A DNA stretch of 64,000 nt from Terasakiispira papahanaumokuakeensis (GCF_001709345.1 NZ_MDTQ01000001.1:3413474-3477473), one strand, 5' to 3'. Counted from the stretch's first letter, positions 25,418 to 36,976 are shown. Notes: generated by a model not told the origin, from the sequence alone. Numbers and translations: made by a program.

Positions 25418-26173
25418 TCAGAACGGAATGTCGTCATCAAAGTCATTGAAGCTATCCGGCGCGCCATAACCCGGCTGAGGCGGACGGTTCTGTGGTTGCT
25501 GGCCACCCCCCGTTTGAGCCGGTGACTGCGGTTGAGGTTGACCGTAAGCAGCTTGCTGAGGTGCTTGTTGTTGGGGAACAGCCGGTTGAGGAGCAGACTG
25601 TTGAGGAGCCGGTTGCTGTGGCGCAGGTTGCTGGGGAACCGGCTGTTGCGGAGCGGCTTGTTGAGGCTGTCCATAGTTGTGCTGCGGTGCGGCTTGTTGA
25701 CCACCACCAGGTTGACCACCACCATAGGGGTTACCGCCCTGAGGTTGCCCATAACCGCCACTCTGCTGGCCGTAGTTTTGTTGCGGGGCAGGCTGTGATT
25801 GACCGGCGTTGCCATAGGCAGGGGCTGCGTCACCACGACCGCCCAGCATTTGCATTTCGTTCACCACAATTTCCGTGGTGTATTTGTCTTGGCCTTGCTG
25901 ATCTTGCCATTTTCGGGTTTGTAGTTTCCCTTCAACATAGATCTGCTGGCCTTTTTTGACATAGTTCTGAACCACTTCGGCCAGGCGACCAAATACAACC
26001 AGACGATGCCATTCGGTGCGCTCTTGTTTTTGCCCGGTCTGGCGGTCGTTCCACTGTTCATTCGTCGCCAGCGTCATGTTGGCCACCGGCTGCTGATTCT
26101 GAGTAAAGCGGATCTCAGGGTCCTGGCCGACATTACCGACCAAAATCACTTTATTGATACCACGTGAAGCCAT
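25418..26173 (-). CDS. ssb: Single-stranded DNA-binding protein SSB, long repeat-rich linker
   Basis: 251 residues from the ATG reading [13 protein letters not shown] with GGGAGA upstream. The OB-fold domain is at about 1-112 ([45 protein letters not shown]). The partner-binding acidic tip FDDDIPF ends the protein. The linker (about 113-235) is unusually long and Gly/Gln/Pro-rich. At about 175-207 it holds tandem five-residue units of the PQQPA type, encoded by near-identical 15-bp units. Most gammaproteobacterial SSBs are near 165-190 residues. It is downstream of the MFS gene with a 64-nt gap, as in pseudomonads. Confidence 0.96.
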   Translation of the reverse strand: MASRGINKVILVGNVGQDPEIRFTQNQQPVANMTLATNEQWNDRQTGQKQERTEWHRLVVFGRLAEVVQNYVKKGQQIYVEGKLQTRKWQDQQGQDKYTTEIVVNEMQMLGGRGDAAPAYGNAGQSQPAPQQNYGQQSGGYGQPQGGNPYGGGQPGGGQQAAPQHNYGQPQQAAPQQPVPQQPAPQQPAPQQSAPQPAVPQQQAPQQAAYGQPQPQSPAQTGGGQQPQNRPPQPGYGAPDSFNDFDDDIPF

Positions 26174-26237
26174 TTTAATTTCTCCCGCCTTTAATAGGGT
26201 GTCTTGGGCCGCCGTCTGCGGCAATATCTACGCCTGT

Positions 26238-27626
26238 TCAGGCGATGCTGGGGCTAGCGCCTGGGTCGCTAAGAAAGCCATTGAGCGCTTCTTCGTCCAG
26301 CAGGCTACGGTCGACTTTCAACCACGCCACAGCGGGTTCTTGTTGCACCATGACGTCTTCTACCCCCCGGACGGCCATCAACCGCGCCACAATGACGTCG
26401 GTTGGCACCGTCTGGGGTATTTCATTCAGAGATAACATATGACTCGAGAGATGCCGTGGTTTGCGCATACTCAACATGATTAACCACCACAGGGCCGTGC
26501 AAGCGGCCAGCGCTTCCAGCAAACCAGAGGCGCCCCAATGCGACATCAAAGCACCGCCGAGCATACCGCCCACAAAAGCCCCTAAGAACTGAGCACTGGA
26601 GTAAACCCCCATAGCGGAGCCTTTGAACTCAACAGGCGCTTGCTTGCTGATTAACGAAGGCAAACTGGCTTCCAACACATTAAAAGCAAGAAAGAACAGC
26701 CACAACCAAGCAGGTAGCCACCAGTGACTGGCTTTGACGCCCATTCCTAAAACGGCGATCCCTAATAACGCAATCACCAGCAAAAGAATGGGTTTCATCT
26801 TTTGCTTTTTCTCGGCCACGATAATAAGCGGCACCATCGCAAAAAACCCGAGTCCCATCGTCGCCAAGTATAAAAGGCCGTGTTCTGACAATGCCCAACC
26901 CTGCTGTTTTAACATGCCCGGTACGGCGATAAAACTGGCCGTCAGTAACATATGTAAAGTAAAGATCGATAGATCAAGGCGCAGGAGCTGACCATCTTTT
27001 AACACCTGCAAAAACTGTCCCTTTTGCATCCCAACGCCCGGATCAGATAGCCGTCGCCCAGGCTTGGGTACCCAAAAAAGTACAACCAGAATACCGGCCA
27101 ATGAAAGCCCTGCCGTTAACAGGAATAAGCCTGATAGGCCAATGCGGTCAGCCAACCAAGGCCCTGTGGCCATCGCGACCATAAACGCCAATCCGATGCT
27201 CATACCGACGGTGGCCATCGCCTGGGTACGTCGCTCTTCACGAGTAAGATCCGCTAGCAGTGCCATCAACACACTGGCCACAGCACCCGCACCTTGCAAG
27301 GCCCGGCCTGCGATCACCTGAGTCAGCGTTTCAGCACCGGCGGCCACAAAGCTTCCCAGGGCGAACAGCAAGAGCCCAAGAATAATCATGGGCTTGCGGC
27401 CAAACCGGTCAGACAGCCAACCAAAAGGCACTTGTAATACCGCCTGGGTCAAGCCATAGACGCCCACAGCGATACCAATTCGAGCCGGGGTCGCATCGGG
27501 CATTGGCGCTAGCAATAAGGCGAGTACGGGCAAGACCATAAACAGACCCAGCATACGCAGTCCGTAAAGGCCCGCGAGCCCACTGATGGCCCTCAGTTCG
27601 AGCATAGAAAAAGCGTCACGCGTCAT
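26238..27626 (-). CDS. MFS transporter, YajR-like, with C-terminal ferredoxin-like domain
   Basis: 462 residues. Twelve membrane segments with the MFS motif A GWLSDRFGRKPMIILG (about residue 75). A soluble C-terminal tail of about 65 residues follows (TDVIVARLMAVRGVEDVMV, AWLKVDRSLLDEEALNGFL), resembling the YAM domain of E. coli YajR. Proton-driven efflux is the family role; substrate unknown. It is divergent from uvrA across about 300 bp and followed by ssb, an order conserved in pseudomonads. Confidence 0.88.
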   Translation of the reverse strand: MTRDAFSMLELRAISGLAGLYGLRMLGLFMVLPVLALLLAPMPDATPARIGIAVGVYGLTQAVLQVPFGWLSDRFGRKPMIILGLLLFALGSFVAAGAETLTQVIAGRALQGAGAVASVLMALLADLTREERRTQAMATVGMSIGLAFMVAMATGPWLADRIGLSGLFLLTAGLSLAGILVVLFWVPKPGRRLSDPGVGMQKGQFLQVLKDGQLLRLDLSIFTLHMLLTASFIAVPGMLKQQGWALSEHGLLYLATMGLGFFAMVPLIIVAEKKQKMKPILLLVIALLGIAVLGMGVKASHWWLPAWLWLFFLAFNVLEASLPSLISKQAPVEFKGSAMGVYSSAQFLGAFVGGMLGGALMSHWGASGLLEALAACTALWWLIMLSMRKPRHLSSHMLSLNEIPQTVPTDVIVARLMAVRGVEDVMVQQEPAVAWLKVDRSLLDEEALNGFLSDPGASPSIA

Positions 27627-27926
27627 GATGGGACCCGTTAGTGGAAAAATGGAAAGCCTTCTATTTTACTCAGCCAAGGGCTCTGACACCACCGCTGTCG
27701 TTTTATTCCTTGCGCTAAAATCATTCAATATTATCTCACTGACAGCATCATCAATGCCGCTCTTGAATCGATCTGTGCCGATATATCGCAGTTGTTTTTG
27801 CGGTTCGGGGCCTCGCCACCGCATAATAGTGGATTGAGTGCTTAGTGAGAGAATGCTGCCGGGGCATTGGAGCCTGCGCATAGCGCCCTCATATAGCCTA
27901 TCTAACTCTCCGACATGAGGTGTGAC
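27627..27926. promoter_or_regulatory. Divergent intergenic region between the MFS gene and uvrA
   Basis: About 300 bp with no convincing gene. I looked for a LexA box (CTGT-N8-ACAG) because uvrA and ssb are SOS genes in E. coli and found none; the two CTGT occurrences lack a partner ACAG. A TATAGC at 27893-27898 could be a weak -10 for uvrA. Nothing else stands out. Confidence 0.3.
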
Positions 27927-30752
27927 GTGGCACTGGACAAGATTTTGGTCCGTGGAGCAAGAACCCACAATCTCAAAGACGTCTCGCTGGAGATCCCCCG
28001 TGATAAATTAGTCGTAATCACGGGCCTGTCTGGCTCCGGCAAGTCTTCCCTGGCATTTGATACTCTGTATGCAGAGGGTCAACGCCGTTATGTTGAATCA
28101 CTCTCGGCTTATGCTCGCCAGTTTCTCTCCATGATGGAAAAGCCTGATGTTGACCATATCGAAGGTCTATCTCCGGCGATTTCTATTGAGCAAAAATCAA
28201 CCTCCCACAACCCTCGTTCGACTGTCGGTACCATTACCGAAGTTTACGATTATCTCCGTTTGCTCTATGCGCGAGCAGGGACACCTCGCTGCCCTCATCA
28301 TGATGTTGAACTGGAGGCGATGACGGTCAGCCAAATGGTCGATCAAGTCATGAGTCTACCGGAAGGCAGCAAGGTCATGGTGTTAGCGCCGGTGATTCGC
28401 GATCGTAAAGGAGAGCACTTAAACCTCATCGCCGATTTACGGGCCCAAGGGTTTATTCGCGCACGGATTGATGGGCGAATGGTGGAGCTCGACGAAGCAC
28501 CGACATTAGATAAAAAACGTAAGCACACGATCGAAGTGATCGTCGACCGATTGAAAGTCCGTGATGATCAGCAGCTGAGATTGGCAGAATCCTTCGAAAC
28601 CGCACTCAGTCTAACAGAAGGCGTCGTGCTAGTAGGGTTTATGGATGAAGACCGTGAGGACTGGTTGTTTTCTTCACGCTATGCCTGCCCTCACTGTGGC
28701 TATGCAGTCTCTGAGCTTGAGCCACGAATGTTCTCGTTCAATAACCCTGCTGGGGCTTGCTCCGCCTGCGATGGGCTCGGGGTACGCCAATTCTTTGACC
28801 CCGAAAAGCTGGTGCGCGATAACGAACTATCACTGGCCGAAGGCGCTATCCTCGGTTGGGATCGACGCAGCCTCTATTATTTCAACCTGCTCAAACAAAT
28901 TGCTGCACAACTCGATTTCAGCTTGGAGACCCCTTGGGGAGAACTTCCAGAGGATATTCGCAAACTGATTCTCTTTGGCAGCGGCAAGCAGCCACTGGAA
29001 TTCACCTATAACAGCGATCGCGGCCGTAAAGTCGTTAAGTCACACCCTTTTGAGGGCGTTGTTCCCAACCTAGAACGGCGCTACCGAGAAACCGAATCCC
29101 AAAGTTTACGTGAAGAGCTCGCGCGACAACTCTCAACACAGGCCTGCCCCAGCTGTCATGGCACACGACTGCGTGAAGAATCTCGTCATGTGTTTGTCGG
29201 TGATTTGGCCTTACCCGCCGTCACCGCTAAACCCATTGGCCAGGCTTATGACTATTTTGGCCAACTGAAACTAGACGGATATAAAGGCAAAGTCGCCGAC
29301 AAGATTCTTCATGAGATCCAAGAGCGGCTTGGCTTTCTGGTCAATGTCGGCCTCGAATACCTCACCCTGAACCGCAGCGCTGAAACCCTCTCAGGAGGCG
29401 AAGCTCAACGAATTCGTCTAGCTAGCCAGATTGGTGCCGGCTTGGTCGGTGTCATGTACATTTTGGATGAGCCTTCAATTGGGCTACATCAGCGGGACAA
29501 TGACCGCTTGCTGGCCACCCTGACACGGCTACGCGATCTGGGGAATACCGTCATTGTCGTCGAGCATGATGAAGATGCCATCAGGACCGCCGACCACGTC
29601 ATTGATATCGGCCCAGGCGCCGGGGTTCATGGAGGACGAGTTGTGGCCGAAGGCGTCCCTCAGGCGATCATTGATCACCCCGACTCTTTAACCGGTCAGT
29701 ATCTGTCGGGACGTCGTCAAATTGAAGTGCCGGCTTTCCGCCATAGTGCGGAAAAAGGCTTTTTAACCCTGAAGAATGCAACTGGACACAACCTTAAAGG
29801 TGTCGATGTCAATTTGCCAGTCGGGCTCATGACCTGCATTACAGGGGTCTCAGGCTCAGGCAAATCAACGTTGATTAACGGCACCCTTTATCCCCATGCG
29901 GCGACTGAACTCAATGGAGCCACCAGCCTCACGCCAGAACCTTGTGATGGCATAGAAGGCTTAGATTTGCTGGATAAAGTCATCGATATTGATCAGAGCC
30001 CGATTGGTCGTACGCCGCGTTCGAATCCGGCCACCTATGCGGGAATATTCACACCGATCCGCGAACTATTTGCCGGGACTCAAGAGGCTCGCTCTCGCGG
30101 CTACAAACCGGGCCGATTCAGTTTTAATGTCAAAGGGGGCCGCTGCGAAGCCTGCCAAGGCGACGGGCTGATCAAAGTCGAGATGCACTTCCTACCGGAT
30201 ATCTATGTCCCATGCGATGTCTGCCAGGGTAAACGTTATAACCGGGAAACACTGGAAGTCCTTTACAAAGGCAAGAACATCCATGAAGTGCTGGAGATGA
30301 CGATTGAGGAAGCTCATGAATTCTTCTCTGCGGTGCCCGCTATCGAACGGCGTTTACAAACACTGATCGACGTCGGCTTATCGTATATCCGTCTGGGGCA
30401 AAGTGCGACCACCCTCTCTGGGGGCGAAGCGCAAAGGGTTAAGCTCGCGCGCGAGCTTTCCAAGCGCGATACTGGGAAGACACTGTATATCTTAGATGAG
30501 CCCACAACAGGGCTTCATTTCGAAGATATTCGACAGCTGCTGGCGGTACTCCATCGACTCAGAGACCAAGGCAATACCATCGTCGTCATCGAACATAATC
30601 TCGATGTGATCAAAACAGCTGACTGGCTGATTGATCTCGGTCCAGAAGGGGGGGATGGCGGCGGTACTATTGTCGCCACAGGAACGCCTGAAGCCTTGTG
30701 CGACGTTGAAGCTTCACATACGGGTCACTTTCTCAAACCGATGCTGAGTTGA
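27927..30752 (+). CDS. uvrA: Excinuclease ABC subunit A, UvrA
   Basis: Damage-recognition ATPase of nucleotide excision repair. 941 residues. First ATPase: Walker [10 protein letters not shown], signature [16 protein letters not shown]. Second: GVSGSGKST and [16 protein letters not shown]. Zinc modules are [13 protein letters not shown]...CSACDGLG and CEACQGDG...CDVCQGKR. I choose the GTG at 27927 because GAGG lies 6 nt upstream and the protein then begins close to [14 protein letters not shown] like its homologues; an ATG at 27915 would add four residues. It is monocistronic, with its own terminator downstream and a convergent rplQ terminator beyond. Confidence 0.97.
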   Translation: MALDKILVRGARTHNLKDVSLEIPRDKLVVITGLSGSGKSSLAFDTLYAEGQRRYVESLSAYARQFLSMMEKPDVDHIEGLSPAISIEQKSTSHNPRSTVGTITEVYDYLRLLYARAGTPRCPHHDVELEAMTVSQMVDQVMSLPEGSKVMVLAPVIRDRKGEHLNLIADLRAQGFIRARIDGRMVELDEAPTLDKKRKHTIEVIVDRLKVRDDQQLRLAESFETALSLTEGVVLVGFMDEDREDWLFSSRYACPHCGYAVSELEPRMFSFNNPAGACSACDGLGVRQFFDPEKLVRDNELSLAEGAILGWDRRSLYYFNLLKQIAAQLDFSLETPWGELPEDIRKLILFGSGKQPLEFTYNSDRGRKVVKSHPFEGVVPNLERRYRETESQSLREELARQLSTQACPSCHGTRLREESRHVFVGDLALPAVTAKPIGQAYDYFGQLKLDGYKGKVADKILHEIQERLGFLVNVGLEYLTLNRSAETLSGGEAQRIRLASQIGAGLVGVMYILDEPSIGLHQRDNDRLLATLTRLRDLGNTVIVVEHDEDAIRTADHVIDIGPGAGVHGGRVVAEGVPQAIIDHPDSLTGQYLSGRRQIEVPAFRHSAEKGFLTLKNATGHNLKGVDVNLPVGLMTCITGVSGSGKSTLINGTLYPHAATELNGATSLTPEPCDGIEGLDLLDKVIDIDQSPIGRTPRSNPATYAGIFTPIRELFAGTQEARSRGYKPGRFSFNVKGGRCEACQGDGLIKVEMHFLPDIYVPCDVCQGKRYNRETLEVLYKGKNIHEVLEMTIEEAHEFFSAVPAIERRLQTLIDVGLSYIRLGQSATTLSGGEAQRVKLARELSKRDTGKTLYILDEPTTGLHFEDIRQLLAVLHRLRDQGNTIVVIEHNLDVIKTADWLIDLGPEGGDGGGTIVATGTPEALCDVEASHTGHFLKPMLS

Positions 30753-30797
30753 TGGTTTGTTTGAGAACTGAGAACTGAGCCGACGTGATCAACGAAC

Positions 30798-30827
30798 AAA
30801 GCCCCCAGTGTTCACTGGGGGCTTTTT
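30798..30827 (+). terminator. Intrinsic terminator of uvrA
   Basis: AAAGCCCCCAGT and ACTGGGGGCTTT form a perfect 12-bp stem with loop GTTC, followed by TTTTT, 46 nt after the uvrA stop. Confidence 0.93.
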
Positions 30828-30888
30828 ACTGGCCAAGAGATCGGTGAGCACAAGCTCTCAGAGAGAGCGTCAGCTCAAAGAAATCAGC

Positions 30889-30919
30889 AAAAAAACCGGC
30901 CCCTGAAACAGGGGCCGGT
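30889..30919 (-). terminator. Intrinsic terminator of the alpha ribosomal operon
   Basis: On the minus strand ACCGGCCCCTG-TTT-CAGGGGCCGGT is a perfect 11-bp stem followed by a run of T. It lies 28 nt past the rplQ stop and closes the long ribosomal cluster. Confidence 0.95.
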
Positions 30920-30946
30920 CGTGATAGCTATAGACTGCTCAGCAGT

Positions 30947-31324
30947 TTATTCGTCTTCGGAAACTTCCGGACGATCAACCAGCTCAACATAAGCCATCGG
31001 GGCGTTATCACCAGCGCGGTAGCCGCACTTCATGATCCGAACGTAACCGCCCGGACGAGTGGCGAAACGCTTGCCCAGATCAGAGAACAGTTTACCAACA
31101 GCCTCTTTAGAGCCAGTGCGAGCAAAGGCCAGACGACGGTTAGCAACAGTATCTTCTTTAGCTAAAGTAATCAGCGGCTCAATAACACGACGCAGCTCTT
31201 TAGCTTTAGGCAAAGTTGTCTTGATAATTTCATGCTCAACCAGCGACACGCTCATGTTTTTGAACATGGCACGACGGTGGGAGCTGGTACGGTTTAAGTG
31301 GCGACCACTTTTGCGATGACGCAT
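30947..31324 (-). CDS. rplQ: 50S ribosomal protein L17
   Basis: 125 residues beginning [20 protein letters not shown], the classic L17 start, with [20 protein letters not shown] following and an acidic tail. L17 sits near the exit-tunnel surface of the large subunit. AAGGA lies about 9 nt before the ATG. Last gene of the alpha operon, 42 nt after rpoA, followed by a strong terminator. Confidence 0.97.
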   Translation of the reverse strand: MRHRKSGRHLNRTSSHRRAMFKNMSVSLVEHEIIKTTLPKAKELRRVIEPLITLAKEDTVANRRLAFARTGSKEAVGKLFSDLGKRFATRPGGYVRIMKCGYRAGDNAPMAYVELVDRPEVSEDE

Positions 31325-31366
31325 AGTTCCAGTTCCTTACCAAACCTTAAGGGGCTCGAATTGACG

Positions 31367-32368
31367 TCAGGCAGAAGCCTTGTCGTCGTTCTTCAGGCTG
31401 GCCGGCGGCCAGTTCTCAAGACGCATGCCGAGAGACAGACCACGGGCGGCCAGAACGTCCTTGATCTCGGTCAGGGACTTCTTACCCAGGTTCGGTGTCT
31501 TCAGCAGCTCAACTTCTGTGCGCTGAATGAGATCACCAATGTAATAGATGTTCTCAGCTTTCAGGCAGTTCGCTGAACGGACGGTCAATTCAAGATCGTC
31601 TACCGGACGCAGGAGAATAGGATCAATTTGATCTTCTTCCTCTTCCGGCTCCTGTTGTTTGTCGGCTTCTAAATCGACGAACGCAGCCAGCTGTTCCTGA
31701 AGAATGGTCGCTGCACGGCGAATGGACTCTTCCGGGTCCAAAGTGCCATCAGTTTCCAGATCCAGAACCAGTTTATCCAGGTCAGTACGTTGCTCTACAC
31801 GTGCTGCCTCGACGTTGTAGGCGACCCGGCGAACCGGACTGAAAGTTGCATCTAGCTGAAGTCGACCAATCGGACGCGATTCGTCTTCATCGCTCAAACG
31901 GGCATCAGCGGGAACATAGCCTCGCCCAGTCTGTACTTTCAGCTGCATCTTCAGCTCGGAACCCTCATTCACATGAGCAATAACCAGATCAGGATTCACG
32001 ACTTCGATGTCGTGATCGACCTGGATATCACCGGCTGTGACGACACCCGGGCCCTGCTTGTGCAGCGTCAGCACAGCTTCGTCGCGACCATGCATCCGGA
32101 TAGCGACTTCTTTAAGGTTGAGCAGAATCTCGATGACGTCTTCCTGCACTCCTTCAACCGCGCTGTACTCATGGAGCACACCATCGATTTCTGCCTCGAC
32201 GATTGCACAACCGGGCATTGAAGAGAGCAGAATGCGACGCAGAGCATTCCCCAGGGTATGACCAAAACCCCGCTCAAACGGTTCGAGAACGATCTTCGCT
32301 CGCGTCGGGCTGATGGTCTCAACCTGAATATCGCGCGGGCGGAGAAACTCTGTCACTGAACGCTGCAT
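31367..32368 (-). CDS. rpoA: RNA polymerase alpha subunit RpoA
   Basis: 333 residues. N-terminal assembly domain (about 1-235) with [21 protein letters not shown] linker unusually rich in Glu/Gln (about 236-252) follows, then the C-terminal domain that contacts UP elements and activators: [20 protein letters not shown] and [17 protein letters not shown]. coli alpha is 329 residues. Gene order rpsD-rpoA-rplQ is the standard alpha operon. Confidence 0.98.
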   Translation of the reverse strand: MQRSVTEFLRPRDIQVETISPTRAKIVLEPFERGFGHTLGNALRRILLSSMPGCAIVEAEIDGVLHEYSAVEGVQEDVIEILLNLKEVAIRMHGRDEAVLTLHKQGPGVVTAGDIQVDHDIEVVNPDLVIAHVNEGSELKMQLKVQTGRGYVPADARLSDEDESRPIGRLQLDATFSPVRRVAYNVEAARVEQRTDLDKLVLDLETDGTLDPEESIRRAATILQEQLAAFVDLEADKQQEPEEEEDQIDPILLRPVDDLELTVRSANCLKAENIYYIGDLIQRTEVELLKTPNLGKKSLTEIKDVLAARGLSLGMRLENWPPASLKNDDKASA

Positions 32369-32407
32369 ATTTACACCTACTTGGCTGCCAAACGGATACT
32401 CTAAGAA

Positions 32408-33028
32408 TTACTTGGAGTACAGCTCGACGATCAGGTTTTCGTTGATGTCGGCAGACAGATCACTGCGCTCAGGCACGGCCTTGAACACACCTTCCATCTT
32501 CTTGCTGTCAACGTCGACCCAAGACACGTCGGCACGCTGAGAAGCCAGTTCCAGCGCCTGCTTGATACGCAGCTGCTCTTTGGCTTTCTCACGGATCGCG
32601 ACTACGTCTTCAGGCTTAACCTGATAAGACGCAATGTTAACGACACGACCATTTACAGTCAGCGCTTTATGGCTGACCAGCTGACGCGCCTCGGCACGAG
32701 TGGAACCGAAGCCCATGCGATAAACGACGTTATCCAAACGACACTCGAGAAGCTGCAACAGGTTTTCACCTGTAGCGCCTTTACGGCGGGCTGCTTCTTT
32801 GTAGTAGCTGCGGAATTGCTTTTCCAGAACGCCGTAAATACGACGGACTTTCTGCTTTTCACGCAACTGTAAGCCGTAGTCTGAAAGACGGCCACGACGC
32901 TGACCGTGTTGTCCCGGAACGGTTTCTGATTTGCACTTCTTATCGAAGGGCGTCACACCGCTCTTGAGGAAGAGGTCAGTCCCCTCACGACGTGAGAGTT
33001 TACACTTAGGACCTAAATAACGAGCCAT
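32408..33028 (-). CDS. rpsD: 30S ribosomal protein S4
   Basis: 206 residues beginning [20 protein letters not shown]. The S4 RNA-binding fold is seen in [20 protein letters not shown] and [19 protein letters not shown]. Primary 16S rRNA binder and, in E. coli, the translational repressor of the alpha operon acting at the rpsM leader; a strong hairpin upstream of rpsM here may be relevant. 12 nt after rpsK. Confidence 0.98.
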   Translation of the reverse strand: MARYLGPKCKLSRREGTDLFLKSGVTPFDKKCKSETVPGQHGQRRGRLSDYGLQLREKQKVRRIYGVLEKQFRSYYKEAARRKGATGENLLQLLECRLDNVVYRMGFGSTRAEARQLVSHKALTVNGRVVNIASYQVKPEDVVAIREKAKEQLRIKQALELASQRADVSWVDVDSKKMEGVFKAVPERSDLSADINENLIVELYSK

Positions 33029-33040
33029 GAATCTGTCTCC

Positions 33041-33424
<384 letters not shown>

Positions 33425-33490
33425 AGTATCCTGTATCCTGAATATATAGCCTGCCGATGGACCCTAATGCCTCAGGCCCACCTGAGCAGC

Positions 33491-33847
33491 TTATTTACGA
33501 ATGGGTTTGCGCGGACCCTTACGGGTACGGGCATTTGTCTTAGTACGCTGACCGCGCAGCGGCAGGCTACGACGGTGACGCAGACCGCGGTAGCAACCCA
33601 GATCCATCAAGCGTTTGATGTTCAGGGTACGCTCACGACGCAGGTCGCCTTCAACTGTCAGCTTACCTACTTCTGCACGCAGAGCGTCGAGTTGTTGCTC
33701 GGACAGCTCTTTGATCAGAGTGGTTTCAGCTGTGCCAGTAGCGGCACAGATTGTCTTTGCAGTGGTCCGACCAACACCGAAGATGTAAGTCAGAGAAATC
33801 ACTGCATGCTTGTTATCCGGAATGTTGACGCCGGCAATACGAGCCAT
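33491..33847 (-). CDS. rpsM: 30S ribosomal protein S13
   Basis: 118 residues beginning [20 protein letters not shown], with [20 protein letters not shown] and the basic GPRKPIRK tail that reaches the P-site tRNA. First gene of the alpha operon. The 152-nt gap from rpmJ contains a strong stem-loop and is where the S4-binding leader lies in E. coli. Confidence 0.98.
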   Translation of the reverse strand: MARIAGVNIPDNKHAVISLTYIFGVGRTTAKTICAATGTAETTLIKELSEQQLDALRAEVGKLTVEGDLRRERTLNIKRLMDLGCYRGLRHRRSLPLRGQRTKTNARTRKGPRKPIRK

Positions 33848-33942
33848 TCAGCTTACTCCGATTCTCAGCAAACGCGCTTTAACCAATTGAGGGTTAGCAA
33901 CGTCGCTCCAGTTTTTACGTCCACGAAAGGCGCGAAAGGATA

Positions 33943-33969
33943 CCCCTTGACATCATAAATATCAAGGGG
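33943..33969 (-). promoter_or_regulatory. Leader stem-loop between rpmJ and rpsM
   Basis: CCCCTTGA and TCAAGGGG pair perfectly across an 11-nt loop. With ACCCCTTGA/TCAAGGGGT and a one-base bulge the stem extends into AAGGA/TCCTT. It is about 95 nt upstream of rpsM. In E. coli this interval carries the S4-binding alpha-operon leader; identity of this structure with it is inferred from position only. Confidence 0.6.
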
Positions 33970-33999
33970 TTCCTTAAACCTTCGCGGTCCAGTCCAGGA

Positions 34000-34113
34000 T
34001 TAACCCTGGCGCTGTTTGTGACGCGGTTCGCTACAAATCACACGAACGGCACCACGACGACGAATGATCTTGCAGTTACGGCAGATCTTCTTAACAGATG
34101 CGCGAACTTTCAT
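34000..34113 (-). CDS. rpmJ: 50S ribosomal protein L36
   Basis: 37 residues: [20 protein letters not shown] then [17 protein letters not shown]. Cys11, Cys14, Cys27 and His32 form the zinc site, so this is the zinc-containing form. GGAG lies 6 nt before the ATG. It is in its usual place between secY (31-nt gap) and rpsM. Confidence 0.96.
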   Translation of the reverse strand: MKVRASVKKICRNCKIIRRRGAVRVICSEPRHKQRQG

Positions 34114-34144
34114 TGTCTACTCCACTACCCAGGGATGGAAAGTC

Positions 34145-35473
34145 TTATCGACGCCCATATCCCTTGAGGTTGGCTTTCTTGAGCAGGGCTTGCGACTGAT
34201 ACTGATGCGACATCAGATGCGACTGGACCTGCGCCATAAAATCCATGACCACCACCACAATGATTAACAGTGATGTACCACCGACATAGAAGGGCACATT
34301 CCAAGCAATCTGGAGGAACTGCGGCATCAATGACACAGCGGTGATGTACAAGGCCCCAAAGAGGGTGAGTCTAGTGACGACACCATCAATATACTCGGCC
34401 GTATACTTGCCCGGACGGATACCCGGTAGAAATGCGCCAGAACGCTTGAGGTTCTCAGCAATTTCTTTGGGGTCAAACATGAGGGCTGTATAGAAGTAGC
34501 AGAAGAATACAACACTCACCGCGAAAAGCAAGATATACAGCGGCTGACCCGGTGCAAGTAATTGCGCCAGATCCTGCAACCAATCCAATCCATCAGCGCT
34601 ACCGAACCATTGCCCAATAGAGGCAGGGAACAGCAGAATACTCGAAGCAAAGATGGGCGGAATAACCCCAGCCATATTCACTTTCAGCGGTAAATGATTG
34701 GACTGAGCCGCATAAACCTGGTTACCGACCTGACGCTTGGCATAATTCACCGTAATACGACGTTGCCCGCGTTCCATGAAGACTACGAAAGCAATCGTCG
34801 CAATACCCAGCAGACCGATAATCAGCAACGGCAGCAGGTTCCAGCTGCCTTCGCTACGCGCGACCTCAAGCCACCCAGCAACAGCTCCGGGGAAACCAGC
34901 TACGATCCCTGAGAAGATCAATAGCGAGATCCCGTTACCGATCCCACGCTCAGTGATTTGCTCACCCAGCCACATCAGGAAGACGGCGCCGGCGACTAAA
35001 GTTGTCACGGCCACGAAGTAAAAGCCGAAGTTAGCCATATAGACCACTCCGGGCTGTCCTGCCAGACCTACCGCCATACCTGCCGCCTGAATCAGCGCCA
35101 ACACCACAGTGCCGTACCGTGTGTACTGGTTGATTTTGCGGCGACCGGCCTCGCCTTCTTTTTTCAGCTCTTTAAGCTGAGGCGAGATTGCACTGAACAG
35201 CTGCATGATAATCGAGGCTGAGATGTACGGCATAATGCCGAGAGCCAGGATACTCATGTTTTCCAGTGCACCACCCGAGAACATGTTAAACATGTCTAGG
35301 ATGGTGCCCCGGTTCTGCTCAAAGATGGCAGCAAGTTGGTCAGGATTGATGCCCGGTACCGGCACATGTGCGCCGATCCGATATACCAGAATGGCCAGCA
35401 GAACAAAGCGCAAGCGCGCCCATAGTTCGCTTAATCCACCCTGGCTACTTGGCATAGACCCTGATTTTGCCAT
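34145..35473 (-). CDS. secY: Protein translocase subunit SecY
   Basis: 442 residues, channel-forming subunit of the SecYEG translocon with ten membrane segments. Conserved stretches include [17 protein letters not shown], the cytoplasmic loop [38 protein letters not shown] (plug/gate region) and [20 protein letters not shown]. Located between rplO and rpmJ, as in the spc operon generally. Confidence 0.98.
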   Translation of the reverse strand: MAKSGSMPSSQGGLSELWARLRFVLLAILVYRIGAHVPVPGINPDQLAAIFEQNRGTILDMFNMFSGGALENMSILALGIMPYISASIIMQLFSAISPQLKELKKEGEAGRRKINQYTRYGTVVLALIQAAGMAVGLAGQPGVVYMANFGFYFVAVTTLVAGAVFLMWLGEQITERGIGNGISLLIFSGIVAGFPGAVAGWLEVARSEGSWNLLPLLIIGLLGIATIAFVVFMERGQRRITVNYAKRQVGNQVYAAQSNHLPLKVNMAGVIPPIFASSILLFPASIGQWFGSADGLDWLQDLAQLLAPGQPLYILLFAVSVVFFCYFYTALMFDPKEIAENLKRSGAFLPGIRPGKYTAEYIDGVVTRLTLFGALYITAVSLMPQFLQIAWNVPFYVGGTSLLIIVVVVMDFMAQVQSHLMSHQYQSQALLKKANLKGYGRR

Positions 35474-35490
35474 TGCATCCTCGATATCGC

Positions 35491-35925
35491 TCAGTCTTCG
35501 ACTTTGCCGCCGGCTGCTTCAATTGCAGCACGAGCACCTTTAGTCACTTTCAGGCCACGAACCGTGACAGCACGGTTGATTTCGCCAGACAAAATCACAC
35601 GGACGAAACGAGTCGCGTCACGCAGAATGTTGGCTGCCTGCAAAGTCTCCAGAGTCACTTCGTCACCGGCGACTTTAGCGATTTCGTTCAGGCGCACTTC
35701 TTCGGTAAATGCTGCTTGACGAGAAGTGAAACCGAACTTCGGCAGACGACGCTGCAGCGGCATTTGACCGCCTTCAAAACCTGGACGAACGCGACCACCA
35801 GAGCGGGACTTCTGCCCTTTATGACCACGACCACCGGTTTTACCCAGGCCGCTACCAATGCCGCGACCGCGGCGCTTGGCTTCTGACTTGGAGCCCGGAG
35901 CCGGGCTCAAGTTATTCAGTTGCAT
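35491..35925 (-). CDS. rplO: 50S ribosomal protein L15
   Basis: 144 residues: [40 protein letters not shown], then [18 protein letters not shown]. Late assembly protein of the large subunit. Starts 2 nt after the rpmD stop. Confidence 0.98.
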   Translation of the reverse strand: MQLNNLSPAPGSKSEAKRRGRGIGSGLGKTGGRGHKGQKSRSGGRVRPGFEGGQMPLQRRLPKFGFTSRQAAFTEEVRLNEIAKVAGDEVTLETLQAANILRDATRFVRVILSGEINRAVTVRGLKVTKGARAAIEAAGGKVED

Positions 35926-35927
35926 GA

Positions 35928-36107
35928 TTATGCTCCCTCTACGCGCAGCAGATAACTGACCTTATTGATCATGCCGCGTACGGCGGGGGTATCTTCGAGC
36001 TCGACCGTGTGGCCGATCCGGCGCAAGCCCAGACCTTTCACATTCAGCTTATGCTTCGGCTGAGTTGCGATCGGGCTCTTGACCAGAGTCACTTTGATCT
36101 TCGCCAT
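35928..36107 (-). CDS. rpmD: 50S ribosomal protein L30
   Basis: 59 residues: [20 protein letters not shown], then [20 protein letters not shown] and a short C-terminus ending LLRVEGA. Small L30 fold, present in its standard spot between rpsE and rplO with gaps of 6 and 2 nt. Confidence 0.96.
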   Translation of the reverse strand: MAKIKVTLVKSPIATQPKHKLNVKGLGLRRIGHTVELEDTPAVRGMINKVSYLLRVEGA

Positions 36108-36113
36108 GATTGC

Positions 36114-36614
36114 TTACCCCAGAATGTCTTCGACGGACTTGCCACGCTTGGCAGCAATATCGTCCGGCGAGTTCATGTTGGCCAGGCCATTGATGGTAGC
36201 ACGCACCACGTTGACCGGGTTGGTAGAGCCATAGCATTTGGCCAGTACGTTCTGCACACCGGCCAATTCCAGTACCGCACGCATCGCGCCACCGGCGATG
36301 ATACCTGTACCTTCAGAGGCTGGCTGCATGAAGACACGGGAAGCACCATGACGGGCTTTTACCGGGTACTGCAGCGTATTGCCATTGAGCTCAACTTTAA
36401 CCATGTTACGACGGGCCTGCTCCATCGCCTTCTGGATCGCGACAGGCACTTCACGTGCCTTACCGCGACCGAAACCGATACGACCATTGCCATCGCCAAC
36501 GACGGTCAAGGCAGTGAAACCGAAAATACGGCCACCTTTGACCACTTTGGCGACGCGGTTTACCTGCACGAGCTTCTCTTGCAGATCGCCGCCTTTCTGT
36601 TCGTTATTCGCCAT
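36114..36614 (-). CDS. rpsE: 30S ribosomal protein S5
   Basis: 166 residues from the ATG reading [20 protein letters not shown], with AAGGG 7 nt upstream; a GTG two codons earlier is less likely. Double-stranded RNA-binding-like domain has [21 protein letters not shown]5 shapes the mRNA entry channel and decoding accuracy. Confidence 0.97.
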   Translation of the reverse strand: MANNEQKGGDLQEKLVQVNRVAKVVKGGRIFGFTALTVVGDGNGRIGFGRGKAREVPVAIQKAMEQARRNMVKVELNGNTLQYPVKARHGASRVFMQPASEGTGIIAGGAMRAVLELAGVQNVLAKCYGSTNPVNVVRATINGLANMNSPDDIAAKRGKSVEDILG

Positions 36615-36625
36615 CGTCACACCCT

Positions 36626-36976
36626 TTAGAATTCCAGACCGCCTTCACGCGCTGCATCAGCCAGCGCTTTGATTCGGCCATGATACTTGTAGCCAGAACG
36701 ATCGAAGGCTACGCGGGTAATGCCGGCGGCCTTGGCGCGCTCGGCAATCAGCTGACCGACTTTGGAGGCTGCCTCGACATTGCCGGTCGTGCCGCTGCGC
36801 AGAGTACCATCCAGCGTGGAAGCGCTGGCCAGTACTTGACCGCCATCGGCGGAAATAATCTGCGCGTAAATATGCCGCGGAGTACGGTTCACACAAAGGC
36901 GAATCGTACCCATCTCCCTCATCTTGGCACGGGCACGGCGGGCACGACGTAAACGGGATTCTTTCTTCGCGTTCAT
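36626..36976 (-). CDS. rplR: 50S ribosomal protein L18
   Basis: 116 residues ending [15 protein letters not shown], with basic N-terminus [17 protein letters not shown]. Binds 5S rRNA together with L5 and L25. Order rplF-rplR-rpsE is conserved. Confidence 0.97.
   Translation of the reverse strand: MNAKKESRLRRARRARAKMREMGTIRLCVNRTPRHIYAQIISADGGQVLASASTLDGTLRSGTTGNVEAASKVGQLIAERAKAAGITRVAFDRSGYKYHGRIKALADAAREGGLEF

Noticed and set aside
27627..27926. LexA (SOS) box upstream of uvrA
   Set aside because: No CTGT-N8-ACAG site is present; the two CTGT occurrences lack a partner.
27586..27968. Short open frames on both strands in the MFS-uvrA gap
   Set aside because: They overlap each other and the real genes, lack ribosome sites and show no protein-like features.
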